NCBI RefSeq assembly: GCF_902167145.1
Contig: NC_050103.1
Span: 30,930,001-30,994,000 of the forward strand
From: Zea mays
Lineage: Eukaryota; Streptophyta; Magnoliopsida; Poales; Poaceae
Direction: 5' to 3'
Length of the DNA stretch: 64,000 bases
Below, piece after piece: positions 1-12,875 of the stretch (positions are counted from its first letter, which is position 1; every line of letters starts with the position of its first letter). The position numbers and the translations under genes were made by a program. The notes under the pieces were generated by a model. It had not been told where the DNA came from and made no database searches. It saw nothing but the letters and a program-made list of their open reading frames with translations.

Positions 1-2496
1 TAAAATCCGTGCCAGCAATATTCCCAAGACGGCCTTCTCAACCAGATATGGGCTTTATGAGTTTTTGGTGATGTATTTTGGGCTGACCAATGCCTCGGCT
101 TATTTTATGTACCTGATGAACTCAGTATTCATGCCAGAGCTGGACAAATTCGTGGTCGTTTTCATTGATGATATTCTGGTCTATTCCAAGAATGAAGCCG
201 AGCACACCAAACATTTGCATACTGTACTTCAGAGGCTACGTGACCATCAGTTGTATGCCAAATTGTCTAAATGCGAATTCTGGCTGAAGGAAATTAAATT
301 CTTGGGTCACACAATTTCTCAAGATGGGATATCAGTTGATCCTGAGAAGGTACAAGAGGTAATGGATTGGAAACCCCCGACTACAGTAAGGCAGATTCGG
401 AGTTTTCTAGGATTGGCAGGGTATTATCGACGATTTATTCTGGATTTCTCCAGAATTGCCAAACCAATGACTGAACTATTAAAGAAGGGAGTCAAGTATA
501 ATTAGAGCCAAAAGTGCGAAGATGCTTTTCATACACTGAGGCAGCATTTGACAACAGCCCCAGTGCTGGCTCAACCTGATAACACCAAGCCCTTTGAAGT
601 TTATTGTGATGCTTCCGGCACTGGATTGGGATGTGTATTAATGCAAGATAACAGAGTAATTGCTTATGCCTCCCGAGCACTCAGACCCCATGAGCAGAAC
701 TACCCTACACATGATCTGGAGTTAGCAGCCGTGGTTCATGCTCTCAAGATATGGAGACACTACTTGATGGGAGCTCACTGTAATATTTACACGGATCACA
801 AGAGCCTCAAATACATTTTCACCCAGGCAGATCTGAACATGAGGTAGAGGAGATGGTTGGAGTTAATCAAGGACTATGATTTGGAGGTGCATTACCATCC
901 GGGCAAAGCCAATGTTGTGGCAGATGCCTTGAGCAGAAAGGCCTAGTGCAATTGTATGAGCATGGATGCAAGAGTTACCACCCTGTGTGATGAATTGTGC
1001 AAGCTGAACCTGGAAGTTGTTCCTTCAGGTGAATTAAATTATATCTCGGTGGAGCCCACATTACAAGAGCAAATAGTCAGGGCACAGAATGAAGACAAGG
1101 GTGTTCAGGTTATCAAGGAAATGATCAAGCAGAAGGCACAGAAATACAAGTGCTTCCGTCAGGACAACAAGGGAATTCTATGGTTTGGAGATCGATTGGT
1201 TGTCCCCAAGGACCCTGAACTCAGAAAGAGGATATTGGATGAAGCTCACCTTTCCAAATTCTCCATGCACCCTGGTAGCAACAAGATGTACCATGATACT
1301 GGTGGACCAGGATGAAGAGGGAAATTGCCAAGTACATATCCGAGTGCGATACCTGCCAGAGAATCAAAGCCAGTCATTTGAAGGCAGCAGGCCCTTTGCA
1401 ACCCCTTCCCATACCATCTTGGAAATGGGAGGACATTTGCATGGACTTTATCGTGGGATTGCCCAATACCTCCAGGCACCATGATTCCATTTGGGTTATT
1501 GTGGACAGATTGACCAAGACCGCTCATTTCTTACTAGTGCATACCACCCACAAGACAGAGAAATATGCAGAAATTTATGTTGATCAAATAGTGCGGTTGC
1601 ATGGTATTCCAAAAACCATTGTATCTGACAGAGGAGCACTGTTTGTGGCACGCTTTTGGGAGCAGCTGCAAGACTCACTTGGGACCCAGGTAATACGAAG
1701 CTCGGCATACCATCCTCAAACAGATGGCCAGACAGAAAGGGTAAATCAGATTTTGGAAGACATGTTGCTGGCATGTGTACTACACTACGGAAAGGATTGG
1801 GACAAGTGTCTTTCCTTGGTAGAGTTTTCTTATAATAACAGCTACCAATCCAGTTTGAAGATGGCACCTTTTGAAGCCTTGTACGGGAGAAGGTGTAGGA
1901 CCCCGCTGAATTGGTCTCAAGCAGGAGAGAGGGAAATATTTGGGCCAGACTTGGTACTTGAAGCAGAGGAAAAGGTCAGAGTCATTAAGAAGAACTTAGA
2001 AGCTGCTCAGGCCAGGCAAAAGAGCTATCATGACAAGAGGTGGAAGCCCCTACAGTTTGAAGTGGGAGAACATGTTTATCTTAAGGTATCACCCACCAAG
2101 GGCGTCCAGAGATTTGGGATCAAGGGCAAGTTAGCTCCTCGCTACATTGGACCCTATGAGATCAAAGCAAGTTGTGGACCCGTAGCCTATCAATTGGAAT
2201 TGCCACCACACATGTCAGCAGTCCACAATGTGTTTCATGTATCTCAGCTGCGAAAATGTGTCCGCCTGCCCACTGAAGTGCTACCTAAACCAGACATTGA
2301 GATAGAACCAGACTTGTCCTATCAAGAGTATCCCGTCAAGGTATTGGATCAGAAAGAGAGGTCAACACGGGCAAAGTCGATCAGAATGTATAAGGTTCAG
2401 TGGAGTCACCATTCAGTAGAAGAAGCTACATGGGAGACTGAGGATTTTCTACGCTCTCGCTTCCCCGACTTTCTACCCAAAGGAGTCGGTACGTAA
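1..2496 (+). pseudogene. Element A: Ty3/gypsy chromovirus pol, 3' part (RT-RNase H-integrase-chromodomain)
   Basis: The window opens inside the reverse transcriptase; gag, protease and the RT N-terminus lie upstream of base 1. The catalytic FIDDILVYS motif is at about 161-187, and the RNase H segment ([23 protein letters not shown]) at about 600-830. The integrase zinc finger ends in CDTCQRIK (about 1345-1370). The integrase core has its D-D-E at MDFIVGLP, VSDRGALF and DGQTERVNQ, and a C-terminal chromodomain follows (about 2325-2470, ending before TAA at 2494-2496). The chromodomain places it among chromoviruses (Tekay/Del-like). Breaks seen: in-frame TAG at 503-505, 845-847 and 943-945, and a small frame-shifting deletion just before 1312, where the conserved YWWTRMKR stretch changes frame. 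The integrase-chromodomain part (1312-2496) is still open. The element is not functional as it stands. Confidence 0.95.
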
Positions 2497-2750
2497 CCCC
2501 AAAAACCCCACCCCCACCTGCCCTCTGAATACAATTATAAGAAAAACTTAGATAACAAGGGTAGTCTAAGTTGTGGATTTAACTTAAAAAGGACTTCCTT
2601 CTGAAGTTGCAAAGAGAATGACATTCGAAGAGCAGTTAACAAGAGAAACTTGGGTAAAAGAAAGAGTAGCACACCAACACACCTTCACGGCACCCCTCCA
2701 AGGGACTCTACCAAAAATCTCGGGATGAGATTCCTTTAAGGGGGGAGGGC
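2497..2750 (+). other. Element A: 3' untranslated segment ending in the polypurine tract
   Basis: No gene is seen between the pol stop and the LTR. The last 13 bases before the LTR (about 2738-2750, AAGGGGGGAGGGC) are a polypurine tract, the expected primer for plus-strand DNA synthesis. This fixes the plus orientation and the start of the 3' LTR at 2751. Confidence 0.85.
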
Positions 2751-3612
2751 TGTAACACCCCAGGTGTTACTCAGGGTGTCCACCCAGGGCTACACCATTT
2801 AAATCTACTATCACATGTGGGCTAGTTTGAGCAAAGTACATCAAACATAGAATTCAAGGTCCTAAGCAAGTGCAACCCATCTTGGATATCATACCCTAAC
2901 TTATCATGCACATCTAAAGGGGAGAATTGCCCAAAACCCTGAAGCACACCCCTTGGGCAATGGGAACCCTAGATGTAAGTATGACCAAAAGGTCATGAAA
3001 ACCTTTTGATCATGGCTTAAGCCAAATATAAAAGTTGTAGTACACAAAATAACCTACAAATAATAGTAAGAAAGTAACCCCAAAAAGATTTCAGAAAAAC
3101 CCCAAAAGTTTCACCAAAGGATTGAGAATGAAAGAAAAATCAGAAATTGTCTAAGTCCAAAACTAACCTTTGGACAAAGATCACACATGTTCACCCTCAT
3201 CCAAAATTCAAAACACTTCAACCCAATTGACAAAGTGGCGCCAAATTACCCCTAGAATGCCCTGGAGGAAGTTGACACCTACCCTAAGTCGTTTGACACG
3301 ACTTGGCATAGCTTTTGTCCCCGTTTGGACAGCTATGACATAGGCAACTTCTCACCCCTCTATCTCCCTACCCCGACCATATCTTGGCTTGGAACTCACA
3401 GCAAAAAGGTAGGATATGGAGCAGGGAAGAGACCGTACACAGTGGTTTTGCCAAGATACGCACGCTAAGGTGCTCAAATCCGCCGTTGAACCATGGCAGA
3501 AGCTAGCTCCCATGTGTTCGACGCGGGCTGACACTCGGGGGTGCGCTCAGAGCACGCCTGTGCGCGAACCCCCGCGCGCCCGCGGCCGCCCGTGACCACG
3601 CCCGCGCCACGG

Positions 3613-3620
3613 CTATAAAG
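3613..3620 (+). promoter_or_regulatory. TATA box of element A LTR promoter
   Basis: CTATAAAG lies at the upstream edge of the GC-rich block, about 860 bp into the LTR. It is the best candidate for the start of the retrotransposon transcript and of the LTR-embedded spliced ORF. This is inferred from sequence only. Confidence 0.5.
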
Positions 3621-5591
3621 CTCGTCCCAGTGCCCGGCTGCCTTCCCCGTTGCCTCCTCCGTACCACGCCTAACTCCCCCGAGCTCGCCCATAGCTCCGG
3701 CGACCTCCCCGCGACCCGCCAGAGCCGCCCGAGGGCAACCACCGTGGCCAACCCCTTTCCCGCCCTCCTACGCTCGGTCCAAGCCCTCGGATAGCTTCCC
3801 TGAGAGGCCGTGAAGCTTGCACGAGCTTGAACCGAGAACCCGCGCCACCGGAATAGCGAAATCGTGCTCGCCGGAGTTCAGAACCCCGCCGGCGCACGTG
3901 GACCGGGTAAGTCACTGCGCCATTTTTCGATTCAATGCACAGATAGCCTCTACATCACCCCGTGAAGCTCACCGTGCCACTGGATTGAACTAGATCGCCG
4001 TGGTTTGACCGGAACACTCGCCGCCGACGAGAGCCCCCGCCAGCGCACGTGGACCGGACGATTCCGGCCACCCCCGCCGTCGAGCCGTACACCGTTGTGA
4101 CCGCCAGGACCTCCCGAAGCCAACCCCGCCCCTCGCCGGACCTCTCTCGCCGCTGGTAAGCCACGCCACCCTTTTCTTTCTCGCGGGTGCTGTTTAAACC
4201 TAGGGAGGGACCGCGAGGGAGAAGAAAAGAAAGCTAGGGGGTTTTGCGCATTGTCAGTGACTCAGATAAATAGTAGCGCGGGGGTATAACTGAGAGAGTT
4301 AGTTTGGACATAACCCAAGGACCTTGGTGCAAAGTGGTTTTCCAGGAAACCTTTTATTAAATCTGATTTAAAATTTGAACATAACTTGAATAATTCATAT
4401 CTTCTGTTTTATTCATCCAAATTTAGTCAAACCAATTTTGCCAGATCTCAAATAATATAAACTACTTAAGAAAAATATAAAACCCCTATGTACTACAGAA
4501 AACTTTAGGGTTCTGATTTAAATACTGATTTGACCAAAAGCTAAATAATGGGAAGAAAAATAGTTGCACTATTTAACTGGAGTTAAGAAAATTTGGAGAA
4601 GTTTATGACCACCTACTGACCTATTTAAAAATGCTAAACCCCTCTGTACACCCCATTAAGGTAGAGTTTGCCATTTAGTTTACATTATGCTTAAGGTTAA
4701 AGAAAATAGGAAAGGTGATTTAAATAAAGAACCAGGGAGCCCCCATATTTTTGTTAGTATACTTATTCAGTGTAGGTTACTAGAAAAATTGATTATACCC
4801 TGATTTAGTATAAAATAAATAGGATACCTTTTATTTTAAGAAAACAAGGAAAACTTAGAAAATCCCTACAAAAATAACCCCAAGGTGAAAACACCCCAAC
4901 CCTTGGGATAGTAAATCTTTCGTTATGAAGGACATAGGAAAAATATTAAATCTGTTGTTTGACATTTTTCAAATAGCAAGGTAGTGGAAAGTGCCTTTTT
5001 GGCATTAAACTTTGGAAAATCACAACTAAATAACCATCCCTTAGCTTTCTGTGATTTTTGGCACAGAAGCTTATTATTACTGTTAGATGCCAACAAAAAT
5101 AACCCTTAGGACAGAACCCACTCCTAGTTGAGAGTTGTAGTGCAAAGTGGCCCTTTTACACAACTTTTGATTATTTTTGTCTAAAGCATAGCCTTTTTAT
5201 TTTGAACCTCAACTTCCTAGAATGAGCTATATTGACCAATGGCAACCTCCTGTAATTTTTACAAAATTTTTGGAAAAAGTTAAACCACTGTTGTAGTTCA
5301 AACCTCCACTAGAATTCATAAAGAGAAAATAAAGAAAGGAAAATGAATAATGGAAATTAATGTCATCCTAAAACCCTTTTGTAAATTGTCCACTGAAATG
5401 TATAAAGGAAATACAAATCCACTATGCTTATCCCTAACAAAACCTAAACCTAGAGTGATAAGCATAAACCACTAAAAGCCACGTATGACCAAGAAACCCT
5501 AAGTTACTCATTAACTTAGTTTTTCTTCCTTTAGCAGAATGTTATTAAATCCTGCATAATCATGACATACATATTCATTGCATTTCGATAG

Positions 5592-5711
5592 ACTGTAACC
5601 TCGCTGACGGAGAGTACGTCCTCATGCCGGAGCAAGGAGCTGCTCAGGAGGTAGCCCCGGATACAGCACCAGAGCCTGCACCAGAGGATCTGTCTGCCAC
5701 AACTTTGGAAG
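5592..5711 (+). CDS. Element A LTR-embedded ORF, middle exon (predicted)
   Basis: This is an open, acidic, Pro/Ala/Glu-rich segment of 120 nt (2 + 39 codons + 1). The acceptor is TTTCGATAG|AC and the donor GAAG|GCAAGC is a GC-type 5' splice site. Both sites are phase 1. Exons with the same splice phases and the same AG|GCAAG donor occur at corresponding places in the LTRs of C, D and E, which is the main evidence for reality. It joins in frame to 6695-6801. An in-frame ATG is at about 5623, but I cannot say whether translation begins there or in a GC-rich first exon. Function is unknown. Confidence 0.5.
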
Positions 5712-6694
5712 GCAAGCCCTGGTTTATGCATAACCTATTATTTATACTATTTTACTATACTTAATGATTGTAGGATTTAATGTGCACTTAGGTGTAGGAG
5801 TTGTTTGAAACCCTAGTTGCATGATCTCAGGAATCCTTTTGAGATGGATACTAGTATGCTAGGTCGAGTAGCTGCTTTATTTAATTAGGATCTCGGTAGA
5901 AGACGAGTGATTTTTCTAGCACTCACGCGAGATCAGGAATTGGTTGTACCCACTTTCATATCATCATGATACTAGTCTGTGGACAACAATCCATGGGGAT
6001 TGGTTGTCTACGAGATGGAAAATTTGGAATAAGGATTAACGTGCGGATACCTGTGTCAAGCGTTTGAACGTACTAAACACATACCGAGAAATATGGTAAA
6101 TCGGTAAGCTTAGTACCTGAGTGAACCTGCCCGCAGACTTTGCCCCTCACGTGACCTGAGACGTGGTCTCCCATTTCGGTTATGGTGGGTACAAGTGCGG
6201 TCACTGCACGACGGCAGTCGGGGTCAGTGAGGCATTGTACGCCAAGGCGGTGAGCCCTGATCTGTTGCCAGGGAATCGATGGGGACGGTTGATATGTGTG
6301 GGGACGGAGTGCCCCTGCATGTCGTGTGTTTAGGTTTACCTTGCAAGGATAAAAACTCGATTCGAATCGTCTACTTCTCGCAGCTAATGAGACTGCTTGA
6401 TCCATTGTACTGCATTGAGTAACAAGTGGAAATATGATGAGTTGATACAAGATGTTGATTGCTAAAAATGTTTGCTACTATGTATGAGTAGATAGTACAT
6501 ATTTAGCCTTAAGAGAGTCACACTTAAATTTGACAAAGTTAAAACTTGATTTAGAAAATGAGCTAGTGCTTTTGGCAACCAAACCCCACAGCCAAACAAC
6601 TGCATGTCTAGAGGTAGAGGAGTAGACTCCTCACACCGGGTAAGTCTAGCTGAGTATTAGTATACTCAGCCTTGCTTGTGGCACAATTTTACAG

Positions 6695-6801
6695 GTTCCT
6701 TGGAGTACATGGTTGCTGGAGTGACTTGGCCGTCCATCTTGCCACCGGGTTGGACTGTCGAGTGGGACCCTGCCTCGGCTGAGGAGGAGCATGAGGAGTG
6801 A
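6695..6801 (+). CDS. Element A LTR-embedded ORF, last exon (predicted)
   Basis: The acceptor is ATTTTACAG|GTTCC. The 107-nt exon (2 nt + 35 codons) stays open when joined to the 5592-5711 exon and ends in an acidic tail (AEEEHEE) at TGA 6799-6801, about 300 bp before the LTR end. The intron would be 5712-6694, of GC-AG type. The LTR ORFs of C and E also have acidic C-termini at this position. No known domain is recognised. Confidence 0.45.
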
Positions 6802-7128
6802 TGGGACAGGCTTCCCCATCCCTCCATTTATTTATCATTAGTTTTATTCCGCTGCACTCGAACAATGATGACGACTTTTGCAAAACTCCGATGGTGATGT
6901 AATAATTTAATACTCCATAATGCATGGTTTTATGCTTTATTGTATTTGCTCTGTGACTCACCATCGAGTGAGATTGTGGTACTTGATCCTGTCAGTGGCC
7001 TTGTCGGACTAGATCCGAGGGATTGACGGGTTATTCCCATTTAAGTGTGGTCTAGCCTCTAAGGTGGGACTTAGACACTTAAGTCGGAATAATTCGGGCA
7101 GTTCCGCCACACACAATGTATTAAACCT

Positions 7129-7229
7129 TTATTCATCAAAGTACAGCGAAACATGGACATCCATCCACAAGAAGATGACCGGGGGTATCACTAGACTAGC
7201 ATCCACGGATTTCAGCATCATATCTTCAT
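7129..7229 (-). CDS. Element D LTR-embedded ORF, last exon (predicted)
   Basis: Minus-strand acceptor GCTTGCAG|ATGAAG, then an open 101-nt segment (2 nt + 33 codons) ending in TAA. It joins in frame to exon 8260-8316 across a GC-AG intron. Its sequence differs strongly from the C and E products; only the position and splice phase are shared. Confidence 0.35.
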
Positions 7230-8259
7230 CTGCAAGCTTCTGATCAAAATTTAAGCAAGGGTGAGCTCACTTATGGTCGGGGCTCAGCAAGTGGGAGAAA
7301 AACTAATGCAAGTTTAACAAGGTGAGGCTAAGGTTGAGCAGTAAGCATTTTAGTTGGTCAACATTTTATTAACAACACATGTATTACTAATAAGTGTGAA
7401 TCCCAAGTATTCCCATTAAACAAAGGTACAAGAGTATATCAAAAACACTTAACTGAAACCACTTAAGCAAACCATTGGTATATCATCAGATCTTAATTTA
7501 TTTCCATCTTCAAGTTCAATTATCATGTGAGGAGTCCAGGCTGCTCTTAACCGTGAGCACGGCTGATATATCAGTTTTACACTCTGCAGAGGTGGCGCAT
7601 CTTTACCCATGAGTCATGATTCCCTTCTAGCCCGGGTTAGCTAGACCCGTATTCACTTCCGAGGTGAATGGCTAGGGTCTCACTACGAGGCTTCTCACTA
7701 GAGTCCTCATTACGCAAATGCCGGAAATGGTCAACTGCATAAGGTACACCTATCGTAACCAACTTATAGTCCAGTCCACAGGGTAAAGCTTTGGGAACTA
7801 TGCCCGTATCCAATCTTCCTGAGCCGGTACTATAAGCGCTTGCCAGGTGCCCCCGTTCCTGGTCGACCATGACCAACACCCAACATAAGACTTCCCTAGT
7901 TATTTAGCCAAGACCAGAGCCATGATAGTTCTCATGGTAGCACTGTTTTCCCGGGTGGTCACTCCATGTTCCAATTAATATGCAATAATCTTGTTTAACC
8001 ATCGGGTTAACAACAATAATGTAAACTTACCATTTTGGAACATTAATATCATAAGCGGGAGTGACTGCATAAAGTTAAGTTGTAGCAATAGCATAGCTAC
8101 TTGATTAAATCATAATCCCAGGATAAACAAGGAGTAAGGTTGGAAAGGTTATCTAGATCGGTAACCCGTCAAGTTATGCATATATATCCAAAAGAGTAAA
8201 CTTTATTAAATGTATTGTTTGGGATCAAACAGAGTATGCAGATGGAGAAGTCCACTTGC

Positions 8260-8316
8260 CTTGCTTATTGAAAACTTGAGGTTCTTCCACGGATAGGAAT
8301 AGATCTTGATTCTTAA
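8260..8316 (-). CDS. Element D LTR-embedded ORF, middle exon (predicted)
   Basis: Minus-strand segment between acceptor CTAGTAG|TTAAG and GC-type donor CAAG|GCAAGTGG. It is open and phase 1 at both ends (2 + 18 codons + 1). It is the fourth LTR family in the window with this arrangement. No function is recognised. Confidence 0.35.
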
Positions 8317-10420
8317 CTACTAGATCAACCACTAAATATCACACAAACAAACAAGAAGAACAAACACCACTCAATAACATACAACATTCATCATACGTAA
8401 AGCTAAAAGAAAGGCTAACAAAAAGAGTGTTCGCTTTTCAAAAACATTACACACAAGGGTTATAATAAAAAGGTATTCTTTTCACAAATGTGTGATCTAT
8501 ACTTTATAACACAAGTCATGAGCTTAAAATATCTTAATTAAAATATACAAATATTAGGTTCACCAATTTAATTTTTTATAAAACGTCATATGTGATATGT
8601 CTAAGATTAAGGGTTTATAAGACGATAAAACATGTTATAACAATATTAAACCTTTTTAACCTTTTAGAACAGATATAAGTTATAAATCTAAGGTTAATGC
8701 GTTATGAAATACTTCATTAATTTTAGAAGCATTATGGAACACATTATAATTCGCTGTTAAACCTTCACTTATGATAAACTAAGATATAAGTCTAAATAGG
8801 TTTTATATGAAAAGATCATTATTATTACATACCTATTTTATGAAAAACTAGGTTATAGGCCCTTAAGTGGATTTTCATGCAAAAGATAATGAACAAATAA
8901 CTATCTTTTATTTTCATTGGAAAACACATAGCCTATATTATTATATTCGAAGTTAATATATAAAGTAACATTTTAAGTTTAAAAGAACTTAAACTCCTAT
9001 TACTTTATTTTATCCTTTAGGAAAAGCTAAGTGATTCGTATATAATGTGGACTAAATTTTATGAAATCATTAATCATGCCATAAATTTAGTTAAGAACAA
9101 ATTGACTATAGGTTTGATTAATAAATTATGATAAAGGATAATTAATCTATTAATTATCTTTAATTCTTTTGTAGGAATAAATTATCTAATTCATTAGAAA
9201 GGAAATTATGTATAAACTATCATTTTAGTTTATAAAAGCAATGACCCTTGTTATACTTTAATTAAGAAAATATAAATAATCTATTAATTGGACATATATT
9301 TATCTTCTATTTTTATTAAGAAACATATGTCTACATATTCTCTTAAGTTTCTATTTAATACGGCTATACTTAAACATCTATAACGAACCTTGTTTAATAC
9401 AATATCTATTAAAAAGATCATTTTAAACTAGAAACAGGTTATCTAATTCTTTAGTAAGAAACCTATGTTTACCAACATAACTATCAATTTCTTTATTAGA
9501 AAAGTATGAGCGCCTAATTAAGTCATTTTAACATTATTATAAATTCTACTATTTCGGTTTTTCTCCTTTCTTTTCTAAATAGAATTTATATGTATAACTA
9601 AAAATTGTTTATTTAATTCTTCTAACATTAATATACTAAGAATTAATTGTAAATTACTAAATGAGACTTTTAATAACATATTCATGGTTATTACTACATA
9701 CATAAATATTTTACTTAATTCTACGTAATTTAGTGCTATACTTATGAATACTTTTATTATGAATAGTAAAATATACATTTTCATTTGACTGGAAATACGT
9801 GGCTTAGTTTTTCTTCTATTTCAATTTCTTATATCACTAAAATTATACTTATATCAATACTAACCGATTATCGCTCCACACACTAAAACAAAATTAATTA
9901 TAAACATTTCTAGTATGAAAATCACTAAGTTAGTGAATAGTGATCGTGTTCATTTTTAGAACTATAAAATCACACGCATTTTAAAATATTGTCGCAGGGT
10001 TCGATTTTGGTTACACGTATACATCGGAATCTCTAAAATTATACACGAATCACCAAGTCGCATAATATTACAACGATAATTCACAAATTCATTCAACACA
10101 TGATTTAGACAATAAATTAACGGGTTGGGGTTGTCTTCAACCTTGAGTTTGCTAATACGCAGGAATGAATGTCGATGAGGGGGAGTGGTTTGGCGGGTAG
10201 GGAACGGGCGCGAGGTCCGGCCGGGGTGCTGCGCGGGCGAGCTCTATCGTGGTGGCGTCGACACTGGCGAGGCTCCGGCGAGGTTCCACGGACAGCGGGG
10301 CGGACGGCGACGGCGTAGACGAACTCTGGCGACGACATGGGCGAGTGGGAGAGAGAGAGGAAGCTCGGGGAGGAAGAGAGCTCAGTTGTGGGATGGAGAA
10401 GAGAGGAGCTCGGCGTCCAG

Positions 10421-10426
10421 TTTATA
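10421..10426 (-). promoter_or_regulatory. TATA box of LTR D
   Basis: The minus-strand reading CCTCTATAAACTGG is upstream of a GC-rich leader (10400 down to about 10117). An ATG-initiated open stretch starts about 80 nt downstream (10338), but it does not connect in a phase-1 frame to the next exon by any donor I could find. Confidence 0.4.
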
Positions 10427-11810
10427 GAGGATGGGAGGGAGAGAGAGACGCCGAGGAAGGGAGAGAGACATGGCCATCGGTTTCAAGGCTTCAAGGTACC
10501 ATTGATGGCGTCGGTTCAACGGAGGGAGAAGTAATGACTGCAATAAAACTCGATTAACGCAGAGGAACGATCGCGGTCGTCGATTCGGCTCCGTGGTTGG
10601 GCGCAGGGGCTCGGCCGGACTTCCTGGCGCCGGTGCGGCATCCTGCGCGGCTGGGGTCGCTTGGTCTACTCGCGTGCAGGGCGCATCGGGGCCGTATAGA
10701 GTCGGGGTCGCGACTACTGCGCACCGCAGGTCGGGGCGTGGGCGCGAGGCGGTGTCGTGGGTCTGGGCGCTGGTCGGGCTCCGAACGTCGGGGAGGCTAG
10801 GCGTCGGGTCCGGCCGGTGTTGGCGACTGCTCGGGATGAGGCGCGGCTTGGCTGCTGGTGCTCCTGGCGCGGCGGTGTCGCGGTGGAAGCAGGGCGTCGA
10901 GGCTCGGTGCATCAGAGAGAGCAGGGGAGAGGAAGGGATGGAAGGAAGAGAGAGAGGCTGGGTGGGAGACGTTGGCGGCGGTTGGAGCAGTGAAGGGGCA
11001 GGGGAGCGGCAGATGCAGGGAAGTGGCGCGCGCGGCAGGCTAGGTTTAGGGGTATTGGGCCTAATGGGCCGATTAGGTTTAGTTTAGGTTTTTTTTCTCT
11101 TTTTTTCTATTTTTTCGAAATACATATGTAAATAACCCTAAAATTTATAAAAATTAACCCAAAATTATTTATAATATAATATTTTTTTACTAATAATTAT
11201 ATTATTTTTGTGAATTTTCATTCAAGAAGAAATGTTATTAAATATTCAAAAAACCAATTGTGCGCAATCAAAATTATTCCAAATGCAAATAAATGACACA
11301 CAATTAATGAAAAACTTATTACCCAGATTACCATTGTAAATTAGGATTATTAATATACATATTTTCCAAAAACCTTATTTAGCAATTCATTATTGTTTTG
11401 TAAAATGAGATTTTCATCATAAGGTCAAATTCATAAATTGGATTTGCAAATCAATTCAAACAAAATATATGCTTTGGCATGAGTGCAACAACACTTGATT
11501 AAATTTTATCTATTAAAGAAATTCTTCAAATTATATATATTACCATTTTATTATTAGAAATCATAAGTATTTTTCCTTTCTACTGAAATTTAATAATTCT
11601 AATAGGTTTGTTTGCATTTGCTAGATTTAGGGTGTTACACATCATCACATAGTGCTCAAATAATGACATAAAAGAGAGTATAATAGTCGATTACATCATG
11701 ATGTCCGAGACATCCACATAGTCTTTAACAATAATCAAAGTGCGGAAAAGAAACATAGATACACACGGCCTACACAGGCATCCGACTGGGGGTTTGCCGC
11801 TAACCCACGC

Positions 11811-11896
11811 CTAGAACTCATCATACTGTTGGAACTCATGGAAGTCCTCCTCCACGACTTCATCTTCACCTGAGCAGTGGTTGCAACGCGAACAAC
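11811..11896 (-). CDS. Element C (3' LTR copy) LTR-embedded ORF, last exon (predicted)
   Basis: Acceptor CCCCCCTAG|GTTG on the minus strand; 86 nt (2 nt + 28 codons) to TAG. The product has a Cys/His cluster (C-x2-C-x2-C) followed by a very acidic tail with GEDEVVEEDF and QQYDEF. The tail resembles element E's last exon (EEQVVQEEP, EEYELI) at the same position, although the elements are otherwise well diverged. In frame with 12876-12944. Confidence 0.5.
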
Positions 11897-12875
11897 CTAG
11901 GGGGGGTGGTTTGGTGTGTAAAGCAAGGGTGAGTACACATCAACATACTCAGCAAAATGTCCTGTTTTGGGCTGTAGTGGACTAGCTTTATGTGGAGTTA
12001 AGTCAAGCAGTTGCTTTTAGTTGGTCAGGTTATTATTTACTAGTAGAAAGCTAGGTTTTAGCATTAACCCAAGTTATTAACCCAAAGTACCCTTTCCAAA
12101 CGAAAAGAATACCACTTACCATTACCATAAGCAATACCAAAACCATCATTCTCATCACCACCTGTAATCCAAACATCTCTGATCAAGTATCACTAATCAA
12201 TGGAGCTCCCTTGGCCGCTCATAACTGCGAGCACGGCTGATATATCAGTTTCATAACACTCTGCAGAGGTTGCGCACTTTACCCACAAGCCATGATTCCC
12301 TCTTGCCTCGGGCTGATCAAACCCTTAAACACTACCAAGGTGAATAGGCAGGGTCTCACTACGTAGCCTTTACAAAGATTCCCTAGGGCTGTAGCCGCCC
12401 GTTAGGTTTCCTAAATGCACCGAACTCCTCCCAAGGGGCGAACCAACCATGGCAGAGCGAGCCGCATACTCTGAGCCCCATTAACGACACGATGGCGAAG
12501 CGAACTACACCCCAGTTCCTCTAATTACTCAGCTAAGGTTGTCCCACTCCACCCTCATGGTTGTACTGTTTTCCCGGACGGTCATCCAATGAACAGGTCC
12601 TTACGGAGAGGCACTCGAGAAACAGCTCGAGTCCCCTTAAATGTCATAGTACCATCATCATAATCAAAAGGGAAAACAGCGTATCATAGATATCTCATCA
12701 TGTTCATTGATTAATGTGAAGCACTAGCATAAAGCTAAAATGAAATAACCTAACCAGAATAGGTAAACAAGGACAAGATAGAAAAAAGCTAGTCAATCCT
12801 TAGGTATAAACTGTGTAAATGCGGGGAATGAATTATAAGAATGAGTAGGACATAGATGGGTCAAGGGACACTTGC

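Larger units (their letters stand above)
2751..7109 (+). repeat. Element A: 3' LTR (about 4.4 kb)
   Basis: It begins TGTAACACCC directly after the polypurine tract, the usual start of long chromovirus LTRs in grasses. The right end is placed at ...GTTCCGCCACA (7109) but is uncertain, because the oppositely oriented LTR D starts there. The LTR has an AT-rich 5' portion, a GC-rich block (3500-4170) downstream of a TATA box, two predicted splice donors (GTAAG at 3907 and 4156), a long AT-rich stretch, and two exon-like coding segments (5592-5711, 6695-6801). A short direct duplication of a GC-rich segment ending GCACGTGGACCGG lies at about 3886-3906 and 4035-4058. The 5' LTR is outside the window, so age cannot be estimated. 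Confidence 0.8.
7110..11639 (-). repeat. Element D: chromovirus LTR in minus orientation, probably solo or truncated
   Basis: Read on the minus strand it begins TGTAACACCC at 11639 and shows the architecture of the other long LTRs: TATA box at 10421-10426, GC-rich block (10117-11087), AT-rich intron-like stretch (8317-10110), two small exons (8260-8316 and 7129-7229), and the block with CTCTGCAGAG and TGATATATCAG near 7550-7595. No internal region of this family is attached. I could not identify a matching target duplication, and the lower boundary against LTR A is uncertain within about 100 bp. Several long ORFs in the GC-rich block are not supported as genes. Confidence 0.65.
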
